DNA from: an uncultured Marvinbryantia sp. | GTDB lineage: Bacteria > Bacillota > Clostridia > Lachnospirales > Lachnospiraceae | Assembly (NCBI GenBank): GCA_934394985.1 | Contig: CAKRRF010000023.1 | Location: forward strand, 1-40,829 | Length of the DNA: 40,829 bases | Direction: 5' to 3' | Part shown: positions 7,478-15,041 of the stretch, piece after piece | How the letters are laid out: every line of letters starts with the position of its first letter | Numbering within the stretch: position 1 is the first letter of the stretch | The notes under the pieces: model-generated | Seen by the model: only the letters and a program-made list of their open reading frames with translations | What the model was told of the DNA's origin: nothing | Database searches by the model: none | Translations under genes and position numbers: made by a program

Positions 7478-9163
7478 TTACTTAGTTTCTGGCTTTTCCA
7501 AAAGTTTCTTGATCCCCTGGATTGCTACCAACACACCCAGTATCAACAGCAGTGCTGCAAATATCAGCTGTAAAGAATTACCAAGATCCAGACCGGTTGT
7601 TACAAATGCCTTGGAAAGCTTAACAATGGTCATGCCAAGTGCGGTAAAGGTAACAGCCATCATGAAGATCATTGGAATCCAGAGCATGCAGCCCTGACGT
7701 TTTGTTTTCTTTAAAAATACTGCACAGGCCACAAGCGCAAGTACAGATAACAACTGGTTGGCAGAACCGAACAATGGCCAGATTTCTGCATAACCTACTT
7801 TTGTGAGCAAATATGCCAGTACAAGTGTGATAATTGTTGCAAAATATTTATTCGTTACCACTTTTAAGAATGGGGTCATATGTTCTTCATCGGTATCAGA
7901 ATCAAGGAAAAACTCCTGGAAAGAGAGTCGTCCTACTCTGGCTACAGAGTCAAGAGATGTCAGCGCAAATGCAGATACAGCAAGGTTGATCAATGTAAAT
8001 ACCAGTGAATGAGACAAACCGATTACAGAAAGGAAATTTGCAATCGCACCTGCGAAAATCTGTGGCTGGGTTGTCAGACCCTGTGCAGCTGCTTCGCCAT
8101 CCGCAAAAGAAGCTACTGCAATCAGTGCGATAATGGCAAGCATACTTTCCATCAGCATTGCACCAAATGAAACAGGAAGCATATTCTTTTCATTTTTTAT
8201 CTGCTTAGATGCAGTACCAGAGGATACCAGAGAATGGAAGCCTGAAACAGCACCACAGGCAATGGTTACAAATAAAATTGGGAACATATACTGTCCATTC
8301 ACTTGAAAACTTGTAAAAGCTTTCAGATTACAGGATGGGTTAGCTACAAATACACCAATCACTGCACCGACGATCATAAAAATCAGCAGATAGCTGTTCA
8401 GATAATCACGTGGCTGAAGTAATGCCCATACAGGTGTAACACTGGCTACCAGAATATAGGCAAATATAATAAGATGCCAAGTTCCGAGACTAATATAGAT
8501 CGGGAATTTAAGTCCCAGTGCAATTGCTGCTACCAGCAATACAATTGCAAAAGCGGTATTGATCCATTTATTGAATTTGGTATATTTCAGAAAGAATCCA
8601 AGCCCAACAGCTTCTATTATGAATAACATAGAAGTAGTGGCAACAGCTCCGTTTGCTGTGATCTTTGTAATTTCGCCGGCTTCGCTTGTGGAAAAACCAT
8701 TAAATGTGCCTGCTACTACGTCTGCAAATGCTGCAACGACCAGAATACAGAACAACCAGCAGAATAAAAGGAACAATTTTTTTCCTAATTTTCCAATATA
8801 TGCTTCGATAATATATCCGATTGTACGACCTTTATTCTTTACGGATGCATACATAGAAGCAAAATCCTGAACAGCACCAAAGAATACACCACCGATCAGA
8901 ATCCATAATAAAACTGGAAGCCAGCCAAAAACTGCTGCCTGAATAGGTCCGTTGATCGGACCGGCACCTGCGATAGATGCAAACTGATGTCCAAATACTA
9001 CATTGGTGTCGGCAGGTACATAATCCACGCCGTCTTCCATTTCATAGGCTGGGGTCTTTGCTTTTGGATCAATTCCCCATTTGTTCTGCAGATAGCGGCC
9101 ATACAGAAGATATGCGCCACCCAGAACTACAATAGCAATCACCATCATCATAATTCCACTCAT
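7478..9163 (-). CDS. cstA: CstA-family transporter (carbon starvation protein A)
   Basis: The 561-residue protein is hydrophobic throughout, with about 14-15 membrane helices. Near the N-terminus it has YGRYLQNKWGIDPKAKTPA, then NVVFGHQFASIAGAGPINGP, the signature of the CstA/BtsT family, which takes up pyruvate or peptides. FHSLVSSGTASKQI and LFGSANQLL are further family motifs. The ATG at 9163 (MSGIMMMVIAIV) is chosen because GAGGAG precedes it; upstream in-frame ATGs fall in the leader and terminator region. Expression is controlled by the T-box leader described separately. The substrate here is unproved; T-box control suggests it serves amino-acid or peptide supply. Confidence 0.93.
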   Translation of the reverse strand: MSGIMMMVIAIVVLGGAYLLYGRYLQNKWGIDPKAKTPAYEMEDGVDYVPADTNVVFGHQFASIAGAGPINGPIQAAVFGWLPVLLWILIGGVFFGAVQDFASMYASVKNKGRTIGYIIEAYIGKLGKKLFLLFCWLFCILVVAAFADVVAGTFNGFSTSEAGEITKITANGAVATTSMLFIIEAVGLGFFLKYTKFNKWINTAFAIVLLVAAIALGLKFPIYISLGTWHLIIFAYILVASVTPVWALLQPRDYLNSYLLIFMIVGAVIGVFVANPSCNLKAFTSFQVNGQYMFPILFVTIACGAVSGFHSLVSSGTASKQIKNEKNMLPVSFGAMLMESMLAIIALIAVASFADGEAAAQGLTTQPQIFAGAIANFLSVIGLSHSLVFTLINLAVSAFALTSLDSVARVGRLSFQEFFLDSDTDEEHMTPFLKVVTNKYFATIITLVLAYLLTKVGYAEIWPLFGSANQLLSVLALVACAVFLKKTKRQGCMLWIPMIFMMAVTFTALGMTIVKLSKAFVTTGLDLGNSLQLIFAALLLILGVLVAIQGIKKLLEKPETK

Positions 9164-9206
9164 AATCTTTCTCCTCATCTTTCTTTGAATTATAAAATGT
9201 AATATA

Positions 9207-9492
9207 TTAAAAACGCCTTTGTTATCCATTGGATAACAAAGGCGGAATTTCCGTGGTACCACTTTGTATTATCGTACTTATTGCTAAATACAATCACTTA
9301 ATGCAGTCTTTCTAAACAGCTTCTTCTGTAACGTGAAGATGACGTCCCAGCTTACTGAAATGATTCCTATTCAGTGGGATGCTCCCAGGTGATACCACAA
9401 AAAAACTTCTGCCGCATCTCACCTGCCTGCGGCTCTCTGTACTCCGTTTATCTTCTGTGACTTGTCCTGTTCCATGCATTTCTCTTTATTAA
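9207..9492 (-). promoter_or_regulatory. T-box riboswitch leader of cstA
   Basis: On the minus strand this leader shows the T-box landmarks in order: an AGTA-type specifier-loop strand, the AG bulge AGAGAGCC (9431-9440 region), an apical hairpin, the segment ACCTGGGAGC, and the antiterminator core AGTGGTACCACGG (9251-9263), then a terminator. T-boxes let transcription continue when the matching tRNA is uncharged. The triplet just before ACCTGGGAGC is ATC (9391-9393), pointing to tRNA-Ile, but I could not fold stem I fully and the neighbouring TAT (Tyr) cannot be excluded. The UGGU in the T-box core fits a tRNA ending ACCA. Confidence 0.88.
9209..9244 (-). terminator. T-box attenuator terminator
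   Basis: CGCCTTTGTTATCC (14 bases from 9214) pairs with the opposite arm ending at 9244, followed on the minus strand by TTTTT. It lies directly after the T-box core and about 45 bases before the cstA start. Confidence 0.9.
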
Positions 9493-9626
9493 TTATCTAA
9501 TGTTTTACTACTTTTTTTATAAAAAATCAAGAAGCGTTTCGGATATATTTCACAATACTATACTGCTTTTTTTGTGCAGTTTACCAATTTTTGTGAATGT
9601 ACTTCAGAAAAAAAAGAAAAACAAGA

Positions 9627-9654
9627 TTGATAAATCGGCTAAAAGTGATATACT
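9627..9654 (+). promoter_or_regulatory. Sigma-A promoter
   Basis: TTGATA (9627-9632), a 16-base spacer and TATACT (9649-9654). It would start transcription near 9661, about 220 bases before the HMA-domain gene. Confidence 0.6.
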
Positions 9655-9660
9655 GAATAT

Positions 9661-9882
9661 GCACGAATAGAAAAGCATAGATCATGTAAAAGCAATTCAT
9701 ACAGGCAGCCAGTGTCGGCAGGCTGCCTGTATGTTTATACGAAGGTTAGCGCTAACTAATCAAAGTCACCAAGGCATAATCATAGTGTATTGTATGAAAG
9801 AAAAGAAGAATAAGAGATTCGCTGATGCCAGCGAACAGGCAGTGAGCTGGAAAATAGAAAAGACAGGAAAGGATAATTGATA
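9661..9882 (+). other. Structured leader or small RNA region
   Basis: This stretch holds a 13-bp perfect hairpin (arms 9698-9710 and 9721-9733, ten-base loop) followed only by TTTAT, a 12-bp perfect palindrome GTTAGCGCTAAC (9745-9756), and a small hairpin TTCGCTG/CAGCGAA (9818-9835). It may be a leader of the HMA gene, or a roughly 75-base small RNA ending after the first hairpin with an operator behind it. It matches no riboswitch class I know. Confidence 0.4.
9745..9756. promoter_or_regulatory. Perfect palindrome, possible operator
   Basis: GTTAGCGCTAAC is a 12-bp palindrome with a central GCGC, like LacI-family operators. No LacI-type regulator is in the window, so the assignment is a guess. 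Confidence 0.3.
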
Positions 9883-10140
9883 ATGGTACAAACAACAATA
9901 AAAGTAAATGGCATGGCTTGTTCCATGTGTGAGGCGCACATCAATGACATGATTCGTGGGGCATTTTCTGTAGAAAAAGTATCATCCTCACATTCCAGAG
10001 GAGAAACGGTGATTCTTTCGAAAGAGCCACTGGACGAAGGGGCTTTGCGTGCAGCTATGAATGCATCTGGTTACACGGCGGAAGATATCCGAGTGGAGTC
10101 ATATGAGAAGAAAGGACTGTTTTCATTCTTGAAAAGATAG
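9883..10140 (+). CDS. Heavy-metal-associated (HMA) domain protein, CopZ-like
   Basis: The 85-residue protein has one HMA fold: TTIKVNGMACSMCEAHINDM contains the metal-binding M-x-C-x2-C motif (MACSMC), and the rest gives the expected beta-alpha-beta pattern. Such proteins carry Cu(I) or similar ions to transport ATPases. The C-terminal KKGLFSFLKR extension is not part of the fold. The ATG at 9883 fits AGGAAAGGA upstream better than the in-frame TTG at 9877. No metal ATPase is nearby, so the metal and partner are unknown. Confidence 0.88.
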   Translation: MVQTTIKVNGMACSMCEAHINDMIRGAFSVEKVSSSHSRGETVILSKEPLDEGALRAAMNASGYTAEDIRVESYEKKGLFSFLKR

Positions 10141-10193
10141 TATTAAAATTTTATAAATTGTTCAAAAAAAGAAAAATATACGAACAACTTTTG

Positions 10194-10221
10194 TTGAAAA
10201 TTTATAAAAATCTGTTAGAAT
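10194..10221 (+). promoter_or_regulatory. Sigma-A promoter for the amidohydrolase gene
   Basis: TTGAAA (10194-10199), a 16-base spacer and TAGAAT (10216-10221), 27 bases before the start codon. Confidence 0.6.
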
Positions 10222-10248
10222 GAAAGAAAAGGGTGGGGGTAATACACT

Positions 10249-11508
10249 ATGAAAAAGAAACTAATTATCTGTGGCAAATTATTTGATGGTATCAAAGATG
10301 AACTGCAGGAACAAATGGAGATCCTTGTTGAGGATACCAAAATCAAGGCTGTCGGAAGGAATCTTCCAAGAGATGAGTACACGGAAATGATTGATTTAAG
10401 CCATCTGACTGTCACACCTGGACTGATTGATGCCCACGTCCATGGCAATCTGATGAAATGGCAGGAAATGGATACACTTCTTTTCCAGTCAGATTCTTAT
10501 GCGACACTTTCTTTTTTACATACCGCACAGCGTTGTCTGGAGAGAGGCTTTACATCCATTCGTGTAAATGGCATGGGACCATCGGATTTTGGAATTGTTG
10601 ATGTTAAGAATGTGATCGACAGGGGATTATTCCCAGGTGCAAGAATGAAGGTGGGATGTCATATGCTCGGTGGAACAGGTATGCCGGGAGATATGAGTAT
10701 GTATGCATGTACGAATCCGATTGTATCTGATCATTTGCAGCTCTCCTTTATTGGAAGTGGTCCGGACTTTTTCAGAGATCAGGTTCGCAGGGAAGTGAAA
10801 TATGGTGGAGATTTCATCAAGGTCTTCATTTCCGGAAGCTTTTTAAGTCCTGATGGAGGACCGGAAATCTGCTATTTATCAGATGATGAACTGGAAATGA
10901 TCATCAAGACAGCACATGAACTGGGACGCCCGGTTACTTCACATGTATATCCATGCCATATGATGCAGAAACTGATCGGATTTGGTATTGACGGAATGGA
11001 GCATGGAGCATTGATGGATGAGGAAACAGCGGAGATGTTTGAAAAGAACAATACATATCTTGTCCCTACATTTGCGCCATTTCAGGATATGATTGAAGAA
11101 AATGAAGAATTTATCGCACAGAATACAGAGGATGCTCAGCGAAAATTGCGTAAATATGCTCCGATTCTGAGAAACAGCAGAGAGATTATCAAAAACAGTA
11201 AGATCCGTCTTGGATTTGGATCAGATCTGGTTGCAGTTCATCAGCCATATGAAAGTTGCTGGGAATACAGAAGCTGGCTCAGAAGTGGTATGGATCCATT
11301 CCGTACACTGAAAGCGGCAACCGCCGTGAATGCAGAAATTCTTGGTATTGACGATATTACAGGAACCATTGAACCAGGAAAATATGCAGACATTTCCGGA
11401 TGGAGCAGAGATCTTCTTACCGATCCGGAAGCACTCTTTGAGTGTAATTTCGTTATGAAGGAAGGAACCTCATATCCTACAGATAATAAAGTGGTAGATG
11501 ATTTATAA
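10249..11508 (+). CDS. Amidohydrolase-superfamily enzyme (imidazolonepropionase-like)
   Basis: The 419-residue protein has the amidohydrolase metal-site pattern: DAHVHGN near residue 63 (HxH), KVFISGS (a candidate carbamylated lysine), TSHVYP and DGMEHG (metal-binding histidines) and GFGSDLVAVH (the catalytic aspartate). The C-terminal AAEILGIDDITGTIEPGKYA-like stretch is the usual small beta-domain closure. It belongs with the prolidase/imidazolonepropionase-like hydrolases acting on amide or cyclic amide substrates. The substrate cannot be read from sequence. It has its own promoter and a GGTGGGGG site before the ATG. Confidence 0.88.
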   Translation: MKKKLIICGKLFDGIKDELQEQMEILVEDTKIKAVGRNLPRDEYTEMIDLSHLTVTPGLIDAHVHGNLMKWQEMDTLLFQSDSYATLSFLHTAQRCLERGFTSIRVNGMGPSDFGIVDVKNVIDRGLFPGARMKVGCHMLGGTGMPGDMSMYACTNPIVSDHLQLSFIGSGPDFFRDQVRREVKYGGDFIKVFISGSFLSPDGGPEICYLSDDELEMIIKTAHELGRPVTSHVYPCHMMQKLIGFGIDGMEHGALMDEETAEMFEKNNTYLVPTFAPFQDMIEENEEFIAQNTEDAQRKLRKYAPILRNSREIIKNSKIRLGFGSDLVAVHQPYESCWEYRSWLRSGMDPFRTLKAATAVNAEILGIDDITGTIEPGKYADISGWSRDLLTDPEALFECNFVMKEGTSYPTDNKVVDDL

Positions 11509-11526
11509 TAGTCTTTATTTTTTTTG
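11485..11526 (+). terminator. Weak possible terminator
   Basis: AATAAAG (11485-11491) can pair with CTTTATT (11513-11519), followed by a run of eight T. The stem is short and its left arm overlaps the end of the coding region. Confidence 0.35.
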
Positions 11527-11590
11527 TATTTCATGATAGAGTTAATTTGTCGTGAGAGAAATGACTGAAAAGAATAAGGAGGAGTTTTAA

Positions 11591-12580
11591 ATGAACATTG
11601 CTGAAATCAGACGTCCGGCTGATATGGAACGAATTACAACACCAGAACTGGCACGGACTTTTATTGAGGAACAGGTTGCATTGATTAAAGAACAGGTTGG
11701 AGATAAGAAAGTTCTTCTTGCACTCTCAGGAGGCGTGGATTCATCTGTTGTTGCAGCACTCTTAATTAAGGCAATTGGTCAGCAGTTAGTATGTGTCCAT
11801 GTTAATCATGGTCTGCTGCGTAAGGGTGAACCAGAGCAGGTAGTGGAAGTATTCCGTAACCAGATGAATGCCAATCTTGTTTATGTGGATGCCACAGATC
11901 GTTTCCTTGATAAACTGGCAGGAGTCGAAGATCCTGAGGAAAAAAGAAAGATCATTGGCGGAGAATTCATCGAAGTATTTGCAGAAGAAGCAAGAAAGCT
12001 GGAAGGAATTGAGTTCCTGGCACAGGGTACTATCTGGCCAGACATTCTTGAGTCCGAAGAAGGAATAAAGGCGCATCATAATGCAGGCGGACTTCCTGAA
12101 GATATGGCTTTTGAACTCGTAGAGCCGGTTAGAATTCTTTTCAAGGATGAGGTTCGTGTTGTTGGTGACGAGCTTGGTCTGCCACACGGCATGGTTTATC
12201 GTCAGCCGTTCCCGGGACCGGGACTTGGTGTTCGTTGTCCAGGAGCTATTACACGTGATCGTCTGGAAGCAGTGCGTGAGTCTGACGCGATCCTTCGTGA
12301 AGAATTTGAAAAGAACGGTCTGGAAGGAAAAATCTGGCAGTATTTCACTGTTGTTCCAGACTTCAGATCTACCGGAATCAAAGATGGAAAGCGTGCTTTT
12401 GAATGGTGCTGTATCGTTCGTGCCGTATGTACTACGGATGTTATGACAGCTACGGTTGCAGAGATTCCACATGAATTAATGGTTCATATTACAGATCGTA
12501 TTACACATGAAGTTGCCGGAATCAATCGAGTACTTTATGATTTTACACCAAAACCAACCGGAACAGTAGAATTCGAGTAA
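11591..12580 (+). CDS. guaA: GMP synthase ATP-pyrophosphatase subunit without glutaminase domain
   Basis: The 329-residue protein corresponds to the second and third domains of GuaA. The P-loop-like LLALSGGVDSSVVAALL (residues 43-58) is the ATP-pyrophosphatase motif. AQGTIWPDILES, HHNAGGLPEDM and RQPFPGPGLGVR are GMP synthase motifs, and the C-terminal dimerisation domain ends NRVLYDFTPKPTGTVEFE. The enzyme amidates XMP to GMP. The N-terminal glutamine amidotransferase domain (about 190 residues) of the usual 510-525-residue bacterial enzyme is absent, and no separate glutaminase gene is adjacent. It may use ammonia or a glutaminase subunit coded elsewhere, as in archaea. An AAGGAGGAG site precedes the ATG. 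Confidence 0.9.
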   Translation: MNIAEIRRPADMERITTPELARTFIEEQVALIKEQVGDKKVLLALSGGVDSSVVAALLIKAIGQQLVCVHVNHGLLRKGEPEQVVEVFRNQMNANLVYVDATDRFLDKLAGVEDPEEKRKIIGGEFIEVFAEEARKLEGIEFLAQGTIWPDILESEEGIKAHHNAGGLPEDMAFELVEPVRILFKDEVRVVGDELGLPHGMVYRQPFPGPGLGVRCPGAITRDRLEAVRESDAILREEFEKNGLEGKIWQYFTVVPDFRSTGIKDGKRAFEWCCIVRAVCTTDVMTATVAEIPHELMVHITDRITHEVAGINRVLYDFTPKPTGTVEFE

Positions 12581-12592
12581 AGAGAGAAAGAG

Positions 12593-12636
12593 AAACCCTG
12601 ATGGTCTGAAAATTGGCAGGCTGTCAGGGTTTTTTA
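12593..12636 (+). terminator. Terminator after guaA
   Basis: AAACCCTGA pairs with TCAGGGTTTTTT, a 9-bp stem with a large loop, starting 12 bases past the stop. Confidence 0.8.
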
Positions 12637-12808
12637 ATACGGATGTCTTGATGCTCGACTTGAATTTGCAGAGAAACAAAATAAAGAACACAAACAACAT
12701 GAATAAAGAAATAGGGGTGGCTTCTTGGTCTGATTTTCGTTATAATAAAAGGAAATGCAATCTTTGCTTTTGTATGAGAGAACGGTAGGATGAACAGGAG
12801 AGGTGAAG

Positions 12809-13369
12809 ATGAACAGAACAAAACTTGCGATTGTTGATACTTTCTGGGAACTTCTGGAAGAAAAGACATATAGTAAAATTACCGTACAAGATATTGTGGA
12901 CCGATGCCATGTCAACAGAAACACATTTTATTACCATTTTCAGGATATTCCTTCCCTTGCAGAATGGTCTGTAGAAAGATGGACAGACGAAGTGATTAAA
13001 AATCGAAGAACCTTTGATTCACTGACACATTGTATTATTTATATGGCAGAAGAATGTACCAAAAGAAAAAAAGCACTGTTACATCTTTATCGGTCTGCAA
13101 AAAAGGAGTATTTTTTAGAATATCTGAATAAAATGGGGTATCATATTATCTGTTCGTATGTAGAAAACAGAACAGGGGATCTTTTACTGACGGAAAGCAA
13201 AACGGAAATTCTGGTACGATATTATAAATGTACCTTTATGGGTATCATTCTTGACTGGCTGGAAAGTGGGGCTTCGTACGACCTGATTGCATTTAGTCAG
13301 GAGTTTTGCGAACTGTTTTCCGGCACCGGTGAAAAAGCACTTTTGAAATGTGTGGCAGAATCAGAGTAA
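12809..13369 (+). CDS. TetR/AcrR-family transcriptional regulator
   Basis: The 186-residue protein has the TetR N-terminal helix-turn-helix: KLAIVDTFWELLEEKTYSKI then TVQDIVDRCHVNRNTFYYHF. The rest is an all-helical ligand domain I cannot assign further. The ATG at 12809 is preferred over the GTG at 12803 because AGGAGAGG overlaps the latter. A gene for another DNA-binding protein follows after 15 bases. The target is unknown; TetR proteins usually repress a neighbouring transporter or enzyme, and the MATE exporter 1.7 kb away is only one possibility. Confidence 0.88.
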   Translation: MNRTKLAIVDTFWELLEEKTYSKITVQDIVDRCHVNRNTFYYHFQDIPSLAEWSVERWTDEVIKNRRTFDSLTHCIIYMAEECTKRKKALLHLYRSAKKEYFLEYLNKMGYHIICSYVENRTGDLLLTESKTEILVRYYKCTFMGIILDWLESGASYDLIAFSQEFCELFSGTGEKALLKCVAESE

Positions 13370-13384
13370 AACAGGGGGAGCATA

Positions 13385-13723
13385 TTGTTAATCAGCGAAA
13401 AGATATTTTATTTAATTGAAAAAAACGAACTTACACAGAAGGAATTTTCAGAACTGACCGGGATATCGCAGAGCACAATCAGTGACTGGAAAAGGAAAAA
13501 AACGAATCCATCTTCAGATCGGATCTTGAAGATTTGTGAAGTATTACATACAACCCCATATGAATTGTTATCTGAAAATGAAATAGAGGGTGGAAATAAA
13601 CTGGATTATCTTCTGACAATGGATAAAGACGAGACTTTTTTGCTGGAGGGATTTAGAAGCCTTCAGAACAGACAGAAGGATCGCCTGCTTGGATATCTGA
13701 CAGCACTGCAGGAAAATAAATAG
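13385..13723 (+). CDS. XRE-family helix-turn-helix protein
   Basis: The 112-residue protein carries a Cro/CI-type helix-turn-helix at residues 8-60 (ELTQKEFSELTGISQSTISD, then PSSDRILKICEVLHTTPYEL). The C-terminal half is helical with no known domain. I use the TTG at 13385, which AGGGGGAG precedes at suitable distance; there is no ATG there. It lies 15 bases after the TetR-type gene and is probably cotranscribed. Confidence 0.85.
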   Translation: MLISEKIFYLIEKNELTQKEFSELTGISQSTISDWKRKKTNPSSDRILKICEVLHTTPYELLSENEIEGGNKLDYLLTMDKDETFLLEGFRSLQNRQKDRLLGYLTALQENK

Positions 13724-13726
13724 CAG

Positions 13727-13761
13727 AAAAATGCTCTTCGAAAAACCGGAGAGCATTTTTG
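13727..13761. terminator. Bidirectional terminator
   Basis: AAAAATGCTCT and AGAGCATTTTT form an 11-bp stem with A/T tracts on both sides. It serves the XRE gene and the convergent coat-like gene. Confidence 0.9.
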
Positions 13762-13796
13762 ATGACGGAATATTTCGTATGATGATAATTCAGAAG

Positions 13797-14255
13797 TCAG
13801 GCCATGTTGTTAGCCACCTTATATTTGTAAAGCATTTCAGCATGATTTTGTTCTTCTATCTGAATATCAGCCAGGAGTTTGCGAATATCACTGGAACCAA
13901 AAGCAAAAACTTCTGTATTATATTCACTGGATACCAGTTTTTCAGTAGCGATACAGTCGGTAGCGAGAAATGCATCCTGCAGTTTATCGTCAGATGCGGT
14001 CATTCCGGTATATGTGGCTTTCGGGGTATAGCAGCATCCGTCATGATCATTGCAGTTGCAGGATGGAACATGCCCCTGTAATACATTTTCCAGGGAAGTA
14101 AGATGTGTGCGTTCTTTTTCCTGAAGCGTCTGAAAGAGATTTTTCAGTTCAGGATCTCTGGCCTGACCGGCATACCATCCATATTTTTCGATGCAGCTTT
14201 TCTCCTGTGTCTGCAGATCTTCAATAACGGTACGTTCTTTTTCACTTAATAACAT
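13797..14255 (-). CDS. Ferritin-like / spore coat protein F (CotF)-type protein
   Basis: The 152-residue protein is a four-helix ferritin-like fold of the Coat_F group: LLSEKERTVIEDLQTQEKSC at the start, IEKYGWYAGQARDPELKNLF, KERTHLTSLENVLQG, then AFLATDCIATEKLVSSEYNT and DIQIEEQNHAEMLYKY. A Cys-rich loop (CNCNDHDGCC) sits between the helix pairs. The ATG at 14255 follows GAAAGGACC; the open frame extends further upstream without a site. Coat_F proteins occur in spore coats and as general ferritin-like proteins, so a role in sporulation is likely but not certain. Confidence 0.8.
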   Translation of the reverse strand: MLLSEKERTVIEDLQTQEKSCIEKYGWYAGQARDPELKNLFQTLQEKERTHLTSLENVLQGHVPSCNCNDHDGCCYTPKATYTGMTASDDKLQDAFLATDCIATEKLVSSEYNTEVFAFGSSDIRKLLADIQIEEQNHAEMLYKYKVANNMA

Positions 14256-14606
14256 AGTTGTGGTCCTTTCCAGGCAAAATGCCTTCGTGTCATAGTTTTT
14301 GCATCTGTTTGTTATTCCTGTAACAGAGAGCACATGATGCTGTCTGTAGTATGTACAGGAAAGACAGATGGTATGCAGAAATGCTATAAAGAAATACTAC
14401 AAAGAATAATGGCAACGATTCAGAAGGCGATCTGGAATGCATTTTGACTCATAACTGTGAGGGTACGGAACAGTTGCGAATATTTTTACAATTTTAGGGA
14501 TGGATTCATGAGAAAATGCTGATATAATAGGTTGGCAGTGATGATGTAAAAAGAAGAAAGTTCCTGGTGATGAACAGGAATAAAGCTTGATACTGAGGAG
14601 AAAAGA

Positions 14607-15020
14607 ATGGAAAAAGATCAGAACTTACAGGGGAATGAAAAGATAGAAGCGGCGATTTGGCAGCTGCAGCAGGAGCCGACACAGGAGATGCTGGCTCATG
14701 CATTGACAGTGGTGCGGCGGAGAATGAACGAAAAGGGACATCTGATTGTGGCGGTAGATCCGGCAGGAAGTATAGATAGTATTCAGATTCAGACCATCCA
14801 GACCAGTGATGGAAGAAACTGGTTTGCAGCTTATACCGGATTTGAAGAGCAGATGAAAGGGAGTAATGCGGTAATGTCAGGATTCACAGCAGAGATGGAG
14901 CAATTGTTTCAGACTGCATTGCAGGCCGAAGAGGTAGAAGGACTGATTTTGAATCCATGGAACCGTACACTGATGTTAAATAAGAATCTTATTCACATCG
15001 TAATGGGAGAAAGAAAATAA
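14607..15020 (+). CDS. SseB-domain protein
   Basis: The 137-residue protein matches the SseB N-terminal domain: KIEAAIWQLQQEPTQEMLAH, then NWFAAYTGFEEQMKGSN and GLILNPWNRTLMLNKNLI are its hallmarks. SseB was named for enhanced serine sensitivity and its molecular role is not settled. TATAAT at 14523-14528 could be its -10 box, though no good -35 box is seen. The ATG has TGAGGAG upstream. The MATE gene follows 21 bases later, so they may share a transcript. Confidence 0.75.
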   Translation: MEKDQNLQGNEKIEAAIWQLQQEPTQEMLAHALTVVRRRMNEKGHLIVAVDPAGSIDSIQIQTIQTSDGRNWFAAYTGFEEQMKGSNAVMSGFTAEMEQLFQTALQAEEVEGLILNPWNRTLMLNKNLIHIVMGERK

Positions 15021-15041
15021 AAATGTGGATAAAGGAGAGGG

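Noticed and set aside
11509..11590. Possible purine riboswitch before guaA
   Set aside because: The 82 bases contain no purine-aptamer core and no terminator-antiterminator pair.
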